The position numbers and the translations under genes are program-made. A stretch of 64,000 nucleotides of DNA from Pedobacter nutrimenti (lineage in GTDB: Bacteria > Bacteroidota > Bacteroidia > Sphingobacteriales > Sphingobacteriaceae): contig NZ_QKLU01000005.1 of assembly GCF_003208655.1 (NCBI RefSeq), positions 216,889 to 280,888 of the forward strand, read 5' to 3'. This document shows positions 8,155 to 17,450 of the stretch, piece after piece. How positions within the stretch are numbered: position 1 is the first letter of the stretch; each line of letters starts with the position of its first letter. The notes beneath the pieces are model-generated. The model was not told the DNA's origin. It saw nothing but the letters and a program-made list of their open reading frames with translations, and did not search any database.

Positions 8155-9090
8155 TTACAATTCAGGGTTTCTTTTTAAATCTGATTTGATTCTGGTCAGC
8201 TCTCCAAGTAATTTCGTTTCCCTGACCAGGTTTTCTTTATGCAGGGTACCTGCAATGCGGACAATCTCAAAATTGAGCGTTTCTATTTCTGTCTTTCTGT
8301 TGTTGTTGATGTCCTGAAGGGTAGAAATCAGTTGTCCATCTGAAAATTTGCTGATCAGCAAGAGATTTTCCAGCACCTGATGGTCGTTCAATAAAATGCC
8401 TTTTTCCCTGGCAATGGCAAGGCATTCTCCAATAACCCTTTTTGCCATTTCCAGAACTTCCTGGTCACGGTGAAATATGCCATTATCTGTTTCCAACAGT
8501 GGGCAAATGGAATTAAATACGCTGTTTATAATGGCTTTTTTCCAGATCACAGGCTGAATATCAGTTTCGGCCCTAAACTGAAAGTGGACCGTATTGATTT
8601 GTTCCACAATTTCCTGTAAGTGGTTGTTGTTGCTTTTTATGGTCCCTATGGGAGAAACCGATACGGGTTTATAACTGATCTTTTGACCATTTGTATTTTG
8701 ACTCGTCATAAAAAGCACGCAGCGGTAAATTTCAGGAAAGCCCAGGTCAAGAAAAGGCTGTTCAATCCCCAGGCCATTCTGTAAAATGACTATGGGTGAG
8801 GTTCCGGTTTTTTGCTGGAGTGTTTCTGCGAGTTGTTTGTTGCCATAGGATTTATTGGTCAGGATGACAATTCCATTCAATTCCGGGAAATGGCTTAAGG
8901 TACTGATTTCAATAGTTTCTTCCAGTTCGGTCTTGTTGTCTTGCAGAATTTGGATTTTTTCCAGGTAGGCAGATTGTTTGTCTACACTTCCCCGGAGCAG
9001 GGTTACTTTTTTTCCGCTAAGTTTAAGTGCGACTGCCAGTACTTTTCCTACTGCACCGGCGCCGATGATATAAATATGATCCTTGGTCAT
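8155..9090 (-). CDS. Ketopantoate reductase family protein (PanE/ApbA-like)
   Basis: A 311-residue NADP-dependent reductase. The N-terminus has a Rossmann nucleotide-binding motif, IYIIGAGAVGKVLAVAL (GxGxxG), followed by a short basic segment that would select NADP. The C-terminal all-helical domain contains WKKAIINSVFNSICPLL, where the Lys and Asn correspond to the catalytic residues of 2-dehydropantoate 2-reductase, which makes pantoate for coenzyme A. Identity at motif level cannot separate true PanE from paralogues acting on other 2-oxo acids, and no other pantothenate gene is adjacent, so the symbol is left blank. It could be co-transcribed with the VOC gene 52 bases downstream. Confidence 0.8.
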   Translation of the reverse strand: MTKDHIYIIGAGAVGKVLAVALKLSGKKVTLLRGSVDKQSAYLEKIQILQDNKTELEETIEISTLSHFPELNGIVILTNKSYGNKQLAETLQQKTGTSPIVILQNGLGIEQPFLDLGFPEIYRCVLFMTSQNTNGQKISYKPVSVSPIGTIKSNNNHLQEIVEQINTVHFQFRAETDIQPVIWKKAIINSVFNSICPLLETDNGIFHRDQEVLEMAKRVIGECLAIAREKGILLNDHQVLENLLLISKFSDGQLISTLQDINNNRKTEIETLNFEIVRIAGTLHKENLVRETKLLGELTRIKSDLKRNPEL

Positions 9091-9188
9091 GAGATTTGGT
9101 CATTAAAGAGATGAAATGATTTACATCAATAATAACTGTTTCAGTTTGCAAAATTTTCAGAATGATGTAAGATTTGTGGAAGGGGGGT

Positions 9189-9228
9189 AAAAAAGCAAGG
9201 CTACCAATTTTGGCAGCCTTGCTTTTTT
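9189..9228 (-). terminator. Terminator of the tricorn protease gene
   Basis: The arms 9189-9202 and 9215-9228 form a 14-bp stem (core AAGCAAGGCT/AGCCTTGCTT), with A and T runs outside. On the minus strand the stem is followed by a T-rich tract, and it begins 17 bases after the tricorn stop codon. Confidence 0.85.
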
Positions 9229-9244
9229 GGAGGTCAGCATTTTC

Positions 9245-12200
9245 TTATTTAATTACTTTAAGCATTTCTTTAACAGCAGCTTCTATTTGTAAATCGGAAC
9301 CGCTTAAATAAGCTTCATAAGGAACCTGTATCTTGATGTCGGGCTCTACCTGCAAATTTTCAGTCGGACGGTTTTCTTTCCCTAAGGTAGCAACCATTGG
9401 AATTCCGAAAACCAGGGTCGGGTCGATTTGTTTTTCCCACCAGACAGCAGTTCCGGTTCCGGCAACAGGCATTCCAATCAATTTACCAATACCATTTTGC
9501 TTATAGATGTATGGAAAAATAAAGGCATCGCTATAATTACTTTCGTTCATGACCACACAGCTGGGCTTTTGCCAGCGGTTTGCAGGCTCTGCATCTTTCG
9601 TGCGGTTGCCCTGAGGCGCAAATTCGAGGTATTTTTTACCTGAGAGGAATGTATTCAGGTCATCGTGCAGCCATCCTCCACCATTGAAACGGGTGTCTAC
9701 GATCAGCGCTTTTTTGTCCAGGTTTTTACCCATCACCACATCATATACTTCCCGGAAACTGGCATCGTTCATACCTTCAACATGTACGTAGCCCACTTTA
9801 CCTTCACTTAAGCGGTCTACCATTTCAGTCATTTTATTAATCCAGCGCTTATACATCAATGAAGTTTCTTCACCGGTACTGATTGGTCTTACCTTTTCAG
9901 TCCATCTGCTTTTGGTTCCTTCGTTGTAAAAGCTCAGCAGTATGTTTTTACCCGTTTTATTGTTTAAAAACTGGGCCCAGTCTGTATCTGCAGTTAAGGG
10001 CATATTGTCAATTTTTTCAAGTACGTCCCCGGCTTTTACTTTACTGGTTTTTACGCTTAAAGGGCCACCAGCAATGACTTCTGTAATTTTTAAGCCGTCA
10101 GCTGCTGAAGTTTCGTCATACAATAGTCCAAGTGCTGCAGTCCGGTCTGCATTGGCAATAGCAGGGCTATATCTGCCGCCAGTATGCGAAGCATTCAATT
10201 CGCCCAGCATTTCACTTAGCAATTCCTGGAAATCAAAATTATTATTGATATAGGGCAGAAACTTAGCGTATACTTCTTTATATCTTTTCCAGTCTACACC
10301 CTCCATTTTTGGGTCATAAAATTTTTCTTTGACTTGTCTCCAGGCGTGTTCAAAAATAAAATTTCTTTCAGCAGCTGCATCGATGGTAATGTCTCCATTG
10401 ATGGCTACAGGGGTTACTTTTCCGTTTTCCGCTTCAACCTTTACCAGGCGCCCGTTATTGCCCAAAATGAGTGTTTTTCCATCTTTGCTCATTTCAATAC
10501 CGCTTGGACTACCGCCCATTTTTGCCAGGATTTTGGTCTCATGGGTTCGGGTATCGGTTACCCAAAGGTCATAGCCGTTTTCAAAAGAAGCCAGGTAATA
10601 AAGTTTGCTTGCATCTGGGTTAAGGGCATAATCACTGATAGAACTGCTGTTGATGGTCAATTTTACCCTTCGGTTATCCAGGTTGTCAAAGTCGGGTTCG
10701 AAGGCCTTTTTCGCTGTATCGGTTTTAATTTTTGTTTTTTTAACGGCGGCACTGTCTTTGGTGGTTTTTTGTTCTTTTTGCTCTCGCTCTTCACGTTCTT
10801 TAAGCAGGGCAAAGTCGTCTTTAGACATATTGGCCCTGTCGTACGCTTCCTGGTCAAAGAATACGCCATAGATGTCTACCTCTGCATTGCCTGAAGTGGC
10901 CAGGGATTTTAATCCATTTCTGCTGCTCAGCCAGGTCATCATCTTACCGTTTAATGCCCATTTGCTTCCCCCTTCACCAAAACCACTATTGACCGGATAG
11001 AAAATTTTTCCAGAGCCATCGGCTTTGATCATTGCCGTATGGGTCATAAACATATGGCCGTTCTGGTCATCGGTGATCAGCCATTTGCTGTCCGGGCTCC
11101 ATTGGAAACTCCAGTCCCCATCACTGTACGAATGGTTGCGACCTTCAGGCAACAAGGTCCTGGTCTTTTTTGAAGCGATGTTGTAGACCTTAAGTATATT
11201 TCTGTTTTCTACATAGGCTATTTCCTTGCCATCGGGAGAATACAGGGGCTGGAATTGTTCTTCAGGCCCATCTATGACGGGCTCATCTTTGATGACTGTG
11301 GCGGCAAAGAAATAAGGCTCATCTTTTTGCAGGATGGTGCTGCGGTAAATGTCCCAGCTGTTGTTACGTTCTGTAGCATAAATAATGCTTTTGCTGTCAG
11401 GGGACCATTGGATCATTCTTTCCTGTGCAGGAGTGCGGGTAATCTGCTTGGTCTGGCCGCTTTCCACGCTTGTAACGAAAACATCTCCACGGTTTACAAA
11501 AGCGATTTCTTTACCGTTGGGGCTCAGGGCAAATTCACTTACATTTCCGTTTACGGGTTCTCTTCTGGCAATATTGTCCCTGCCATCGTTGAGAATACTG
11601 ATTTTAACCTTTTTGGGACTTCCATTTTCTTTTAAGGTGTAGATTTCCCCATCTTGTGAAAAACATAAGGTATTGTCAGATGCCCGGCTCAGATGACGTA
11701 CAGGGTTCTCTTTAAAGGTGGTTAACTGCTGGTAATTTCCTGATGCTTTGACCGAAATCTTAAATAAATTCTGGTTCCCTTGTTTCTCGCTCAGGAAATA
11801 GATCCACTGATCATCTGCACTATAAATGGGCTCCCGGTCTTCACCTTCAAAGCTGGTGATCCTGGTATAGGTATTTTTTTTAATATCCATGGTCCAGATG
11901 TCCCGGGTTACAGAAGAGACGTGGTGTTTGCGCCAGGCATCTTCATAGCCTTTGCGGTCTTCGAACACCAGTTGGGAACCATCATTATTGTAATGTGCAC
12001 GCTCCATACCGGCTGCACTGATTAGAATGGGTTTTCCTCCTTTGACATTTACACTATACAGGTTTTGAAAAATTCTGGGACTGTGGAAACGGACGTTTTT
12101 TGCCGGTGCATTTCTGGAACTTCCAAAGATGACCGTTTTATTGTCCGGGCCAAAATCATAGGGATAGTCATTTGCACTGTTAAAGGTTAAGCGGGTAGGG

Positions 12201-12496
12201 GTGCCCCCGGTAAGAGGTAGGGTAAAGACATCGAAATTGCCATAACGGTTGCTGGCAAAGGCGATTGTTTTACTGTCCCGGCTCCATACCGGCATCATAT
12301 CCTGGGCCTCATTTAAAGTGAGCGGAATGGCTTGCCCTCCGTTTGAGCTCACCAGATAGATATCTCCTTTGTAGCCAAAGGCAATATTTTTTCCATCAGG
12401 GGAAATGGCCGGATAACGGAGCCATAAGGGGTCAATTTGGGCAAACAAGGCGCCGATGGAAAAACAAAACAGGGTAGTTAGGATAAGTTTTTTCAT
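9245..12496 (-). CDS. Tricorn-type protease (S41 C-terminal domain)
   Basis: A 1083-residue protein with a signal peptide (hydrophobic stretch ending in GALFAQ). The N-terminal half contains many WD40-like PD40 repeats (SPDGKNIAFGY, SRDSKTIAFASN, SPDSKWLITDD) forming one or two beta-propellers. A charged low-complexity insert follows near residues 565-595 (EREEREQKEQKTTKD). Next come a helical C1 domain, a PDZ domain (GLKITEVIAGGPLS) and the S41 catalytic core: KVGYVHVEGM, then DTRFNGGGW and the serine region NYSDAFIFPYIY. Tricorn proteases degrade oligopeptides; with a signal peptide this one should act in the periplasm. Length is normal for the family. The gene stands alone with its own terminator. 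Confidence 0.95.
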   Translation of the reverse strand: MKKLILTTLFCFSIGALFAQIDPLWLRYPAISPDGKNIAFGYKGDIYLVSSNGGQAIPLTLNEAQDMMPVWSRDSKTIAFASNRYGNFDVFTLPLTGGTPTRLTFNSANDYPYDFGPDNKTVIFGSSRNAPAKNVRFHSPRIFQNLYSVNVKGGKPILISAAGMERAHYNNDGSQLVFEDRKGYEDAWRKHHVSSVTRDIWTMDIKKNTYTRITSFEGEDREPIYSADDQWIYFLSEKQGNQNLFKISVKASGNYQQLTTFKENPVRHLSRASDNTLCFSQDGEIYTLKENGSPKKVKISILNDGRDNIARREPVNGNVSEFALSPNGKEIAFVNRGDVFVTSVESGQTKQITRTPAQERMIQWSPDSKSIIYATERNNSWDIYRSTILQKDEPYFFAATVIKDEPVIDGPEEQFQPLYSPDGKEIAYVENRNILKVYNIASKKTRTLLPEGRNHSYSDGDWSFQWSPDSKWLITDDQNGHMFMTHTAMIKADGSGKIFYPVNSGFGEGGSKWALNGKMMTWLSSRNGLKSLATSGNAEVDIYGVFFDQEAYDRANMSKDDFALLKEREEREQKEQKTTKDSAAVKKTKIKTDTAKKAFEPDFDNLDNRRVKLTINSSSISDYALNPDASKLYYLASFENGYDLWVTDTRTHETKILAKMGGSPSGIEMSKDGKTLILGNNGRLVKVEAENGKVTPVAINGDITIDAAAERNFIFEHAWRQVKEKFYDPKMEGVDWKRYKEVYAKFLPYINNNFDFQELLSEMLGELNASHTGGRYSPAIANADRTAALGLLYDETSAADGLKITEVIAGGPLSVKTSKVKAGDVLEKIDNMPLTADTDWAQFLNNKTGKNILLSFYNEGTKSRWTEKVRPISTGEETSLMYKRWINKMTEMVDRLSEGKVGYVHVEGMNDASFREVYDVVMGKNLDKKALIVDTRFNGGGWLHDDLNTFLSGKKYLEFAPQGNRTKDAEPANRWQKPSCVVMNESNYSDAFIFPYIYKQNGIGKLIGMPVAGTGTAVWWEKQIDPTLVFGIPMVATLGKENRPTENLQVEPDIKIQVPYEAYLSGSDLQIEAAVKEMLKVIK

Positions 12497-12752
12497 GTAG
12501 GTTAGTTTTTTAAGAGTTATAGATGCAACAAAGATGCAATTAATATATTTTAATTGGAGTAAGATTAAATGATATTAATTGTAAAAATTAGAGATACAGA
12601 TCGTGAATTTGTTACGGTTTAACCGCATGTATTTGAGTGATGTTGCAGGGTTTTTGTATAGAAGAGGAAAAACAAAATGTATCATTGGCGTTTTTGTACT
12701 ATTTTAAGGTGGCTTGTTTGATGAATTTTATGGTTTAAATAAACCTGAATTT

Positions 12753-13742
12753 ATGAAAACAAGAAAACTACTTTATTTCATTTTAACGATGTTCATTTGC
12801 GGGACGACCTTAATTTCTTCCTGTAAAAAGGAAACAGGGCCGCAGGGCGATCCTGGCACAAAAGGGGATCAGGGAATACCCGGACCAGCAGGTAGTACGA
12901 TTTTAAATGGTACAGGTGCTCCTGCATCTACACTGGGCAATAACGGTGACTTTTATCTGGATGTAAGCACAGCTAATCTTTATGGTCCCAAAACAAGTGC
13001 TGGCTGGGGGAGTTCGTTAAACCTAAAGGGACTAAACGGGAGTAATGGGGCCACTGGGCAGACTGGTGCAACCGGAGCTGCGGGAACCAATGGCAAAACG
13101 ATTTTATCCGGAACAGGAATTCCAGCACCAGATTTGGGTACAACAGGTGATTATTATCTGGATAAAGGGACATACAATTTGTATGGGCCAAAAATAAGCT
13201 CCGGATGGGGTGTACCTACTGCTTTACAGGGACCGCAGGGGCCAATGGGAAATGCAAACATCAAAATGGATGTTTTTTCGACAAGCAGCAGCGACTGGTT
13301 ATGGAATTCTTCTTACAGCATGAGTACTGGTTCAGGGGGATATACGAATTGGTTCAGCAGGTATTATGACCGGAAAGCTGCTGCCCTTACTTCAGATTTT
13401 CTGAGTGGAAACGGTATTGTAATGATCTATATCTCTTCCCAATCTCAGACCAATACCGATGCCTGGATTCCGCTTCCTTTTATTTTTCCAGGTTTTGACA
13501 ACCAGTTTAACTACAATTTTTATTATGATACTTTCGTGGGAAAAGTACGGCTGCATTTTTTCTTTACCGAGATTAAGGGGAAAAGCCCGACTTTAAGTAC
13601 TTATATCATGGACAATTATAAATTTAAAATTGTGCTGGCAACTGGGACTGTAGTCAGCTCACTTTCCCAGGCCGGCATTGATCCAAACGACAGATTTGCC
13701 GTCGCAAAATTTCTTGGGGTGATGGCAAATAAGAATAATTAA
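12753..13742 (+). CDS. Lipoprotein with collagen-like triplets and duplicated module
   Basis: The ATG at 12753 gives 329 residues and the best signal: a lipobox LISSC with acyl-accepting C24. Collagen-like Gly-X-Y triplets occupy residues 29-47, 93-114 and 160-167. Between them lie two homologous modules of about 45 residues (49-92 and 115-159), each with TGxP...G(D)FYLD or YYLD and NLYGPK.S.GWG. The C-terminal 160 residues look globular and beta-rich. Triple-helical stalk proteins of this kind are typically surface-anchored; the DFYLD/NLYGPK module also occurs in tail-fibre-like proteins. An upstream TTG at 12714 in the same frame is rejected because it would destroy the lipoprotein signal. 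Confidence 0.8.
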   Translation: MKTRKLLYFILTMFICGTTLISSCKKETGPQGDPGTKGDQGIPGPAGSTILNGTGAPASTLGNNGDFYLDVSTANLYGPKTSAGWGSSLNLKGLNGSNGATGQTGATGAAGTNGKTILSGTGIPAPDLGTTGDYYLDKGTYNLYGPKISSGWGVPTALQGPQGPMGNANIKMDVFSTSSSDWLWNSSYSMSTGSGGYTNWFSRYYDRKAAALTSDFLSGNGIVMIYISSQSQTNTDAWIPLPFIFPGFDNQFNYNFYYDTFVGKVRLHFFFTEIKGKSPTLSTYIMDNYKFKIVLATGTVVSSLSQAGIDPNDRFAVAKFLGVMANKNN

Positions 13743-13807
13743 GGTATTTGATCTTTCGTTTTTCTGCTTATATAAATTCTTCCCAACAGGACAATAAGAG
13801 AGAAACT

Positions 13808-13843
13808 ATGGTCTAACCGGTGAACAATCATTGGTTAGACCAT
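13808..13843. terminator. Bidirectional terminator hairpin
   Basis: An 11-bp perfect stem (13808-13818 with 13833-13843, ATGGTCTAACC/GGTTAGACCAT) is followed by a run of Ts on the plus strand. It separates the convergent lipoprotein gene from the gene ending at 13848. Confidence 0.85.
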
Positions 13844-13847
13844 TTTT

Positions 13848-14246
13848 TTATTTGGCCTTATAAATCAAGGCATTGCCCCGTTTTAGCTCGTATCCATTTT
13901 GGTCACTTAATGTCAAATTTCCTCTTTTCCAGGCGTATTTTCCCTTAGTACCTGTTCTGGCCAGGATCAGGCTGCTTTTTAAGCCAGGTAAAAAAACTTC
14001 AGCTTTTTTTTGATCATCGCTAAAAATAACTGCTGCAAAGGAAGTGTAGCTTTTTTTGGGTTTCACTTCATCTAGTTTTATTTTTTCTTCGAAAAGCCTT
14101 ACGCAATCATTTTTCAGAATCGAAAAAGTATAGCCTGCTGAAGTCAAACAGCCATGTTTGTCTTTTTTACCGCCAACGGATTGAGCATAGCTCATCGCAG
14201 ACATTAATAATAAACATGCGCTGGTAAAAATTAATTTGGTTTTCAT
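13848..14246 (-). CDS. Uncharacterised small exported protein
   Basis: This 132-residue protein has a clear signal peptide ending SAMSYAQ near residue 22. The mature part starts with SVGGKKDKHGCLTSAGYTFS and includes two cysteines that could pair (HGCLTS and NDCVRLF). It continues with beta-rich, lysine-rich sequence including AAVIFSDDQKKAEVFLPG and a WKRGNLTLSD stretch. It is probably periplasmic or secreted. I do not recognise a family and do not assign a function. The gene appears monocistronic and ends at the shared hairpin at 13808-13843. Confidence 0.6.
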   Translation of the reverse strand: MKTKLIFTSACLLLMSAMSYAQSVGGKKDKHGCLTSAGYTFSILKNDCVRLFEEKIKLDEVKPKKSYTSFAAVIFSDDQKKAEVFLPGLKSSLILARTGTKGKYAWKRGNLTLSDQNGYELKRGNALIYKAK

Positions 14247-14381
14247 TTTCCTAAAGATTAGATGGTATGCATTTTTGCGTTCAAAATCCGTGCCGGGTCA
14301 AATGGCTTTGCTTATTGTTGTAGTTGTTTTGTTTATTTTTTGTTATGGAATAATAAATTATTGAATTAAGTTTATTTTTTA

Positions 14382-14411
14382 TTGATTATCAATAAATATT
14401 GATTATGTTTG
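14382..14411 (+). promoter_or_regulatory. Bacteroidota promoter for the DUF2975/HTH pair
   Basis: TTG at 14382-14384 and TATGTTTG at 14404-14411 are separated by 19 bases, matching the TTG-N19-TAnnTTTG layout. The predicted start of transcription is about 20 bases before the ATG at 14437. Confidence 0.65.
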
Positions 14412-14436
14412 AATACGAAATTAAATTTAAACAGTT

Positions 14437-14988
14437 ATGGAATTAAAAATGAATACAAAACAGGTATTGAACCTGCTCCTGATCTTCTGTTGGATTATAT
14501 TTGTTGGTTTGTGTATTGAAGCCGGCGCTTTTATAACAAATGCTGTTTTTGCAATAATAAATCCCGCTATAATTCCGCGGCTTTGGCAACAGGTAGATTT
14601 ATCTGAACTCTATAAATACAATTACGGGTATTTCTTTGTGCTCACCCTGATTGTTGGTATTGTGTCTGTCATCAAGGCCTGGCTGTTTTTTCTGATGATA
14701 AAAACCTTGCACAATAAGAACCTGAATGTTCATCAACCTTTCAATAAAGAACTTAGACATTTTGTTTTTTATTTATCTTATTTGGCATTAGGAATTGGCT
14801 TATTCTCTGCATACGGGATCAAATATAGCGCATGGATCGCGGCACAAGGTGTGAAGATGCCGGATTCACAGGACCTGCGTATTGGCGGGGCTGATGTCTG
14901 GCTGTTTATGGCAGTGATACTTTTTGTAATTGCCCATATTTTTAAAAGAGGAATTGAAATTCAAACAGAAAACGAGTTAACGATATAA
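14437..14988 (+). CDS. DUF2975 family membrane protein
   Basis: A 183-residue inner-membrane protein with four hydrophobic segments: LNLLLIFCWIIFVGLCIEAG, one around YFFVLTLIVGIVSVIKAWLF, one around FVFYLSYLALGIGLF and a final VWLFMAVILFVIAHIF. This matches DUF2975, whose members are routinely encoded directly upstream of a small YozG-type helix-turn-helix protein, exactly as here (three bases to the next ATG). The pair is presumed to act together, the membrane protein perhaps influencing the regulator, but this is not proven. ATG codons at 14437 and 14449 are both possible starts; the first fits the promoter at 14382-14411. Confidence 0.85.
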   Translation: MELKMNTKQVLNLLLIFCWIIFVGLCIEAGAFITNAVFAIINPAIIPRLWQQVDLSELYKYNYGYFFVLTLIVGIVSVIKAWLFFLMIKTLHNKNLNVHQPFNKELRHFVFYLSYLALGIGLFSAYGIKYSAWIAAQGVKMPDSQDLRIGGADVWLFMAVILFVIAHIFKRGIEIQTENELTI

Positions 14989-14991
14989 ATT

Positions 14992-15228
14992 ATGGCAATT
15001 ATAGTAAACCTTGATGTGATGATGGCCAAAAGAAAGATGTCATTAAATGAACTTTCAGAAAAAGTGGGTTTGACATTATCCAATCTTTCTATACTTAAAA
15101 CAGGTAAAGCAAAGGCTATACGGTTTAGTACGCTTGAAACAATTTGTGAAGTACTGGATTGCCAACCGGCCGATATTTTAGAGTATAAAAGAGAAAATGA
15201 GGGGATGAACACCCTGCAACTGAGGTGA
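14992..15228 (+). CDS. YozG-like Cro/C1-type HTH regulator
   Basis: A 78-residue DNA-binding protein consisting of a single Cro/C1-type helix-turn-helix domain. It begins IIVNLDVMMAKRKMSLNELSEKVG, continues with LSNLSILKTGKAKAIRFSTLETICEVL and ends with the CQPADILEY phrase typical of the YozG family. It follows the DUF2975 gene by three bases, so the two form an operon. Such proteins usually autoregulate the pair; the AT-rich region upstream of 14382, with the inverted stretch TTGATTATCAA (14382-14392) overlapping the -33 element, is a reasonable operator. Confidence 0.9.
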   Translation: MAIIVNLDVMMAKRKMSLNELSEKVGLTLSNLSILKTGKAKAIRFSTLETICEVLDCQPADILEYKRENEGMNTLQLR

Positions 15229-15350
15229 TTTTCTGGAGAATCTCATTCTGTAATGAAGAGATTTTAAATAAATAATAAATAAAATCGAAATAGCTTTGTG
15301 GCTTTGAAAAAATAGCCGCTCTAATAATAGTTGATATAAATATAAAGAGT

Positions 15351-16196
15351 ATGATAAGTTCCTTTTTAATGGTCGGCCAGTCCAATATGGCAGGGCGGGG
15401 ATATTTGAATGATGTTAAACAAATCTATGATGATAAAATCAAAATGTTGGTGAATGGCCGCTGGCAAACGATGACAGAACCAATTAATTTTGACCGGCCT
15501 ACATCCGGCATAGGGCTTGCTGCATCATTTGCGGGTGCCTGGAGATTAAAAAACGATCAGGAAGAAATTGGTTTAATACCTTGTGCTGAAGGGGGCAGCA
15601 GTCTGGATGATTGGGCTGTTGGTGGAGTACTTTTTGAAAACGCTGTGTTCCAGACCAAACTTGCTTTAAGGACCAGTAAACTGACTGGGATCTTATGGCA
15701 TCAGGGTGAAAATGATAGTTTTGCTGGATTTTCTGCACTTTATTACGATAAGTTGAAGCGTATCGTTGAGGCCTTCCGCCGGGAGCTTGACGCACCAGGT
15801 ATTCCTTTTATCGCTGGCGGCCTTGGCGATTTTTTAAGCAGTGGTAGATATGGCCATTATTTTTCTGAATATCAACAGGTCAATCAATTCCTTCTGGAAT
15901 TCGCTGAAACCATGCCCAACTGCTATTTTGTAACAGCAAGTGGATTAACGGCCAACGCGGATGGACTTCATTTTGATGCGGTATCGCAGCGTAGATTTGG
16001 AATCCGGTATTTCGAATCTTTCGTCGAAAAGAAAAATATTCTGACACCACTTTCTAAAGAGATGGAGCTCATCGAGAAGATACAGGACAGGCCTTTAACG
16101 AAAAAAGAGCAGGGCTCATTGTTGGAAATTGATTTTGCCCGTGGTCAAATATCCTTAAGTGATCTGGAAAAAAAACTGGCCCTGTTGAAAGACTAA
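15351..16196 (+). CDS. SASA-type carbohydrate O-acetylesterase
   Basis: A 281-residue protein of the sialate O-acetylesterase (SASA, formerly DUF303) superfamily. The SGNH-like catalytic features are visible: the nucleophile block FLMVGQSNMAGRGY at the N-terminus, GSSLDDW further on, GILWHQGENDS in the middle, and the catalytic acid/base pair late in the domain (DGLHFDAVSQRRFG, with D and H three residues apart). The reaction is removal of O-acetyl groups from sugars, in a plant polysaccharide or sialic acid. No signal peptide is visible, so it appears cytoplasmic, which is unusual for the family. The last 60 residues form a charged tail. It stands alone between the HTH gene and nadC. Confidence 0.85.
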   Translation: MISSFLMVGQSNMAGRGYLNDVKQIYDDKIKMLVNGRWQTMTEPINFDRPTSGIGLAASFAGAWRLKNDQEEIGLIPCAEGGSSLDDWAVGGVLFENAVFQTKLALRTSKLTGILWHQGENDSFAGFSALYYDKLKRIVEAFRRELDAPGIPFIAGGLGDFLSSGRYGHYFSEYQQVNQFLLEFAETMPNCYFVTASGLTANADGLHFDAVSQRRFGIRYFESFVEKKNILTPLSKEMELIEKIQDRPLTKKEQGSLLEIDFARGQISLSDLEKKLALLKD

Positions 16197-16248
16197 CCGA
16201 ATGGATGTTCTCCCTGATCCTGGTGCATCTCAATAGCGCTCTTTATTT

Positions 16249-16295
16249 CCTTATGCCTGTCCACACCTGATTTCGGGTTGATGACAGGCATAAGG
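16249..16295. terminator. Bidirectional terminator hairpin
   Basis: A perfect 13-bp stem pairs 16249-16261 (CCTTATGCCTGTC) with 16283-16295. It lies between the convergent esterase and nadC genes and is followed by T-rich sequence on the plus strand. Confidence 0.75.
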
Positions 16296-16305
16296 TGTTT
16301 TTGCA

Positions 16306-17145
16306 TCATACCAGTTGTGCTTTTAAACTCAGGTCCATACTTACTGCTTGATTTGTGATCGCTCCACAGGATATATAATCGACACCCGTACGTGCATAGG
16401 ATAGGATGTTATCAAGGTTGATACCGCCCGATGCTTCGGTCTGGTACCTGCCACCTATCATTTCAATGGCCTCTTCCAGTAATTCCGGTGAGTAGTTATC
16501 GAGCATAATGCGGTATACATTGCCTGTTTCCAGTACGCGGCGAACATCATCCAGGTTGCGGGTCTCTATTTCTATTTTCAGGTCGAGATTATTGGCGAGC
16601 AGGTACTCATTGGTCTTCTTTATGGCCTGCTCAATACTCCCGCAAAAATCTATGTGGTTGTCCTTAAGCATGATCATATCGTACAGCCCCATGCGCAAAT
16701 TGTACCCACCACCTATGCGTACGGCCTGCTTCTCAAATTCACGGAACAGCGGAGTGGTCTTCCGGGTATCGAGTATTTTGGTTTTGTAGCCTTTTATTTT
16801 GTCAACGTAGCTATTGGTTAGGGTAGCAATTCCGCTCATGCGCTGCATGCAATTCAGCACCAGGCGTTCGACCTTTAGTATGGTGTGCACACTGGCTTCA
16901 ACGGTAAATGCGGTTTCGCCATCTTTCACCGCATCGCCGTCCTTTTTATAGGGGGTAAATTTTGCGCCTTGCTCCAGGTGATGGAAAATTTCCTGTGCCA
17001 CCTGCATACCCGCCAGTATGCCCCCTTCCTTTATTTTGAGTACTGCTTTACCTTTTGTGCCGGCCGGGATGGATGCCAGTGTCGAGTAATCGCCTCTGCC
17101 CACATCTTCCAGCAATGCTGCAGCAATGAATTCCTGTGTTGTCAT
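16306..17145 (-). CDS. nadC: Nicotinate-nucleotide pyrophosphorylase (carboxylating)
   Basis: This 279-residue enzyme converts quinolinate and phosphoribosyl pyrophosphate to nicotinate mononucleotide, CO2 and pyrophosphate, in de novo NAD synthesis. Family motifs are clear: LLEDVGRGDYST at the N-terminus; VERLVLNCMQRMSGIAT; the catalytic stretch ILDTRKTTPLFREFEKQAV with its basic residues; GGGYNLRMGLYDMIMLKDNHI; and the late EASGGINLDNI motif binding the phosphate. Length is typical. The nad genes nadA and nadB are not adjacent. The gene ends at the shared hairpin 16249-16295. Confidence 0.97.
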   Translation of the reverse strand: MTTQEFIAAALLEDVGRGDYSTLASIPAGTKGKAVLKIKEGGILAGMQVAQEIFHHLEQGAKFTPYKKDGDAVKDGETAFTVEASVHTILKVERLVLNCMQRMSGIATLTNSYVDKIKGYKTKILDTRKTTPLFREFEKQAVRIGGGYNLRMGLYDMIMLKDNHIDFCGSIEQAIKKTNEYLLANNLDLKIEIETRNLDDVRRVLETGNVYRIMLDNYSPELLEEAIEMIGGRYQTEASGGINLDNILSYARTGVDYISCGAITNQAVSMDLSLKAQLV

Positions 17146-17416
17146 GCGCCTTGTTGTTTTTGGTGGTAAAATTAGTAAATATTGGCTTAATGATAATAAC
17201 TGTCACCTTGTAAAGGCTTTAAATAAATCAGAGATTAAGCCAATAAATTACGCTGAGGCTTAAAGGGCCTTTGAATACCTGTCGGTTGTAAGCTTTTTAA
17301 GCCTTTTGCTGAGCAAAAAAGCATTCATCTAACGAAATCATGGGATTTTTCGAACCGCTTTTTATCTAAAAATTCGGTATTAAAGCAGACATAAACGGGC
17401 GTTTATCTAAAACAAA

Positions 17417-17448
17417 AAAAGAGATGTTCAGTTCTGAACATCTCTTTT
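17417..17448 (-). terminator. Terminator of the tRNA-Ser gene
   Basis: A 14-bp stem pairs 17417-17430 with 17435-17448 around a four-base loop (core GAGATGTTCA/TGAACATCTC). A poly-A run on the plus strand immediately below it (17413-17420) gives the T tract for the minus-strand transcript. Between nadC (17145) and this hairpin I see nothing else. Confidence 0.8.
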
Positions 17449-17450
17449 AG

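Noticed and set aside
9428..12025. Many open frames on the plus strand opposite the tricorn protease gene
   Set aside because: They lie entirely within the long coding gene on the other strand, lack recognisable domains, and are what codon bias of the real gene produces in its complement.
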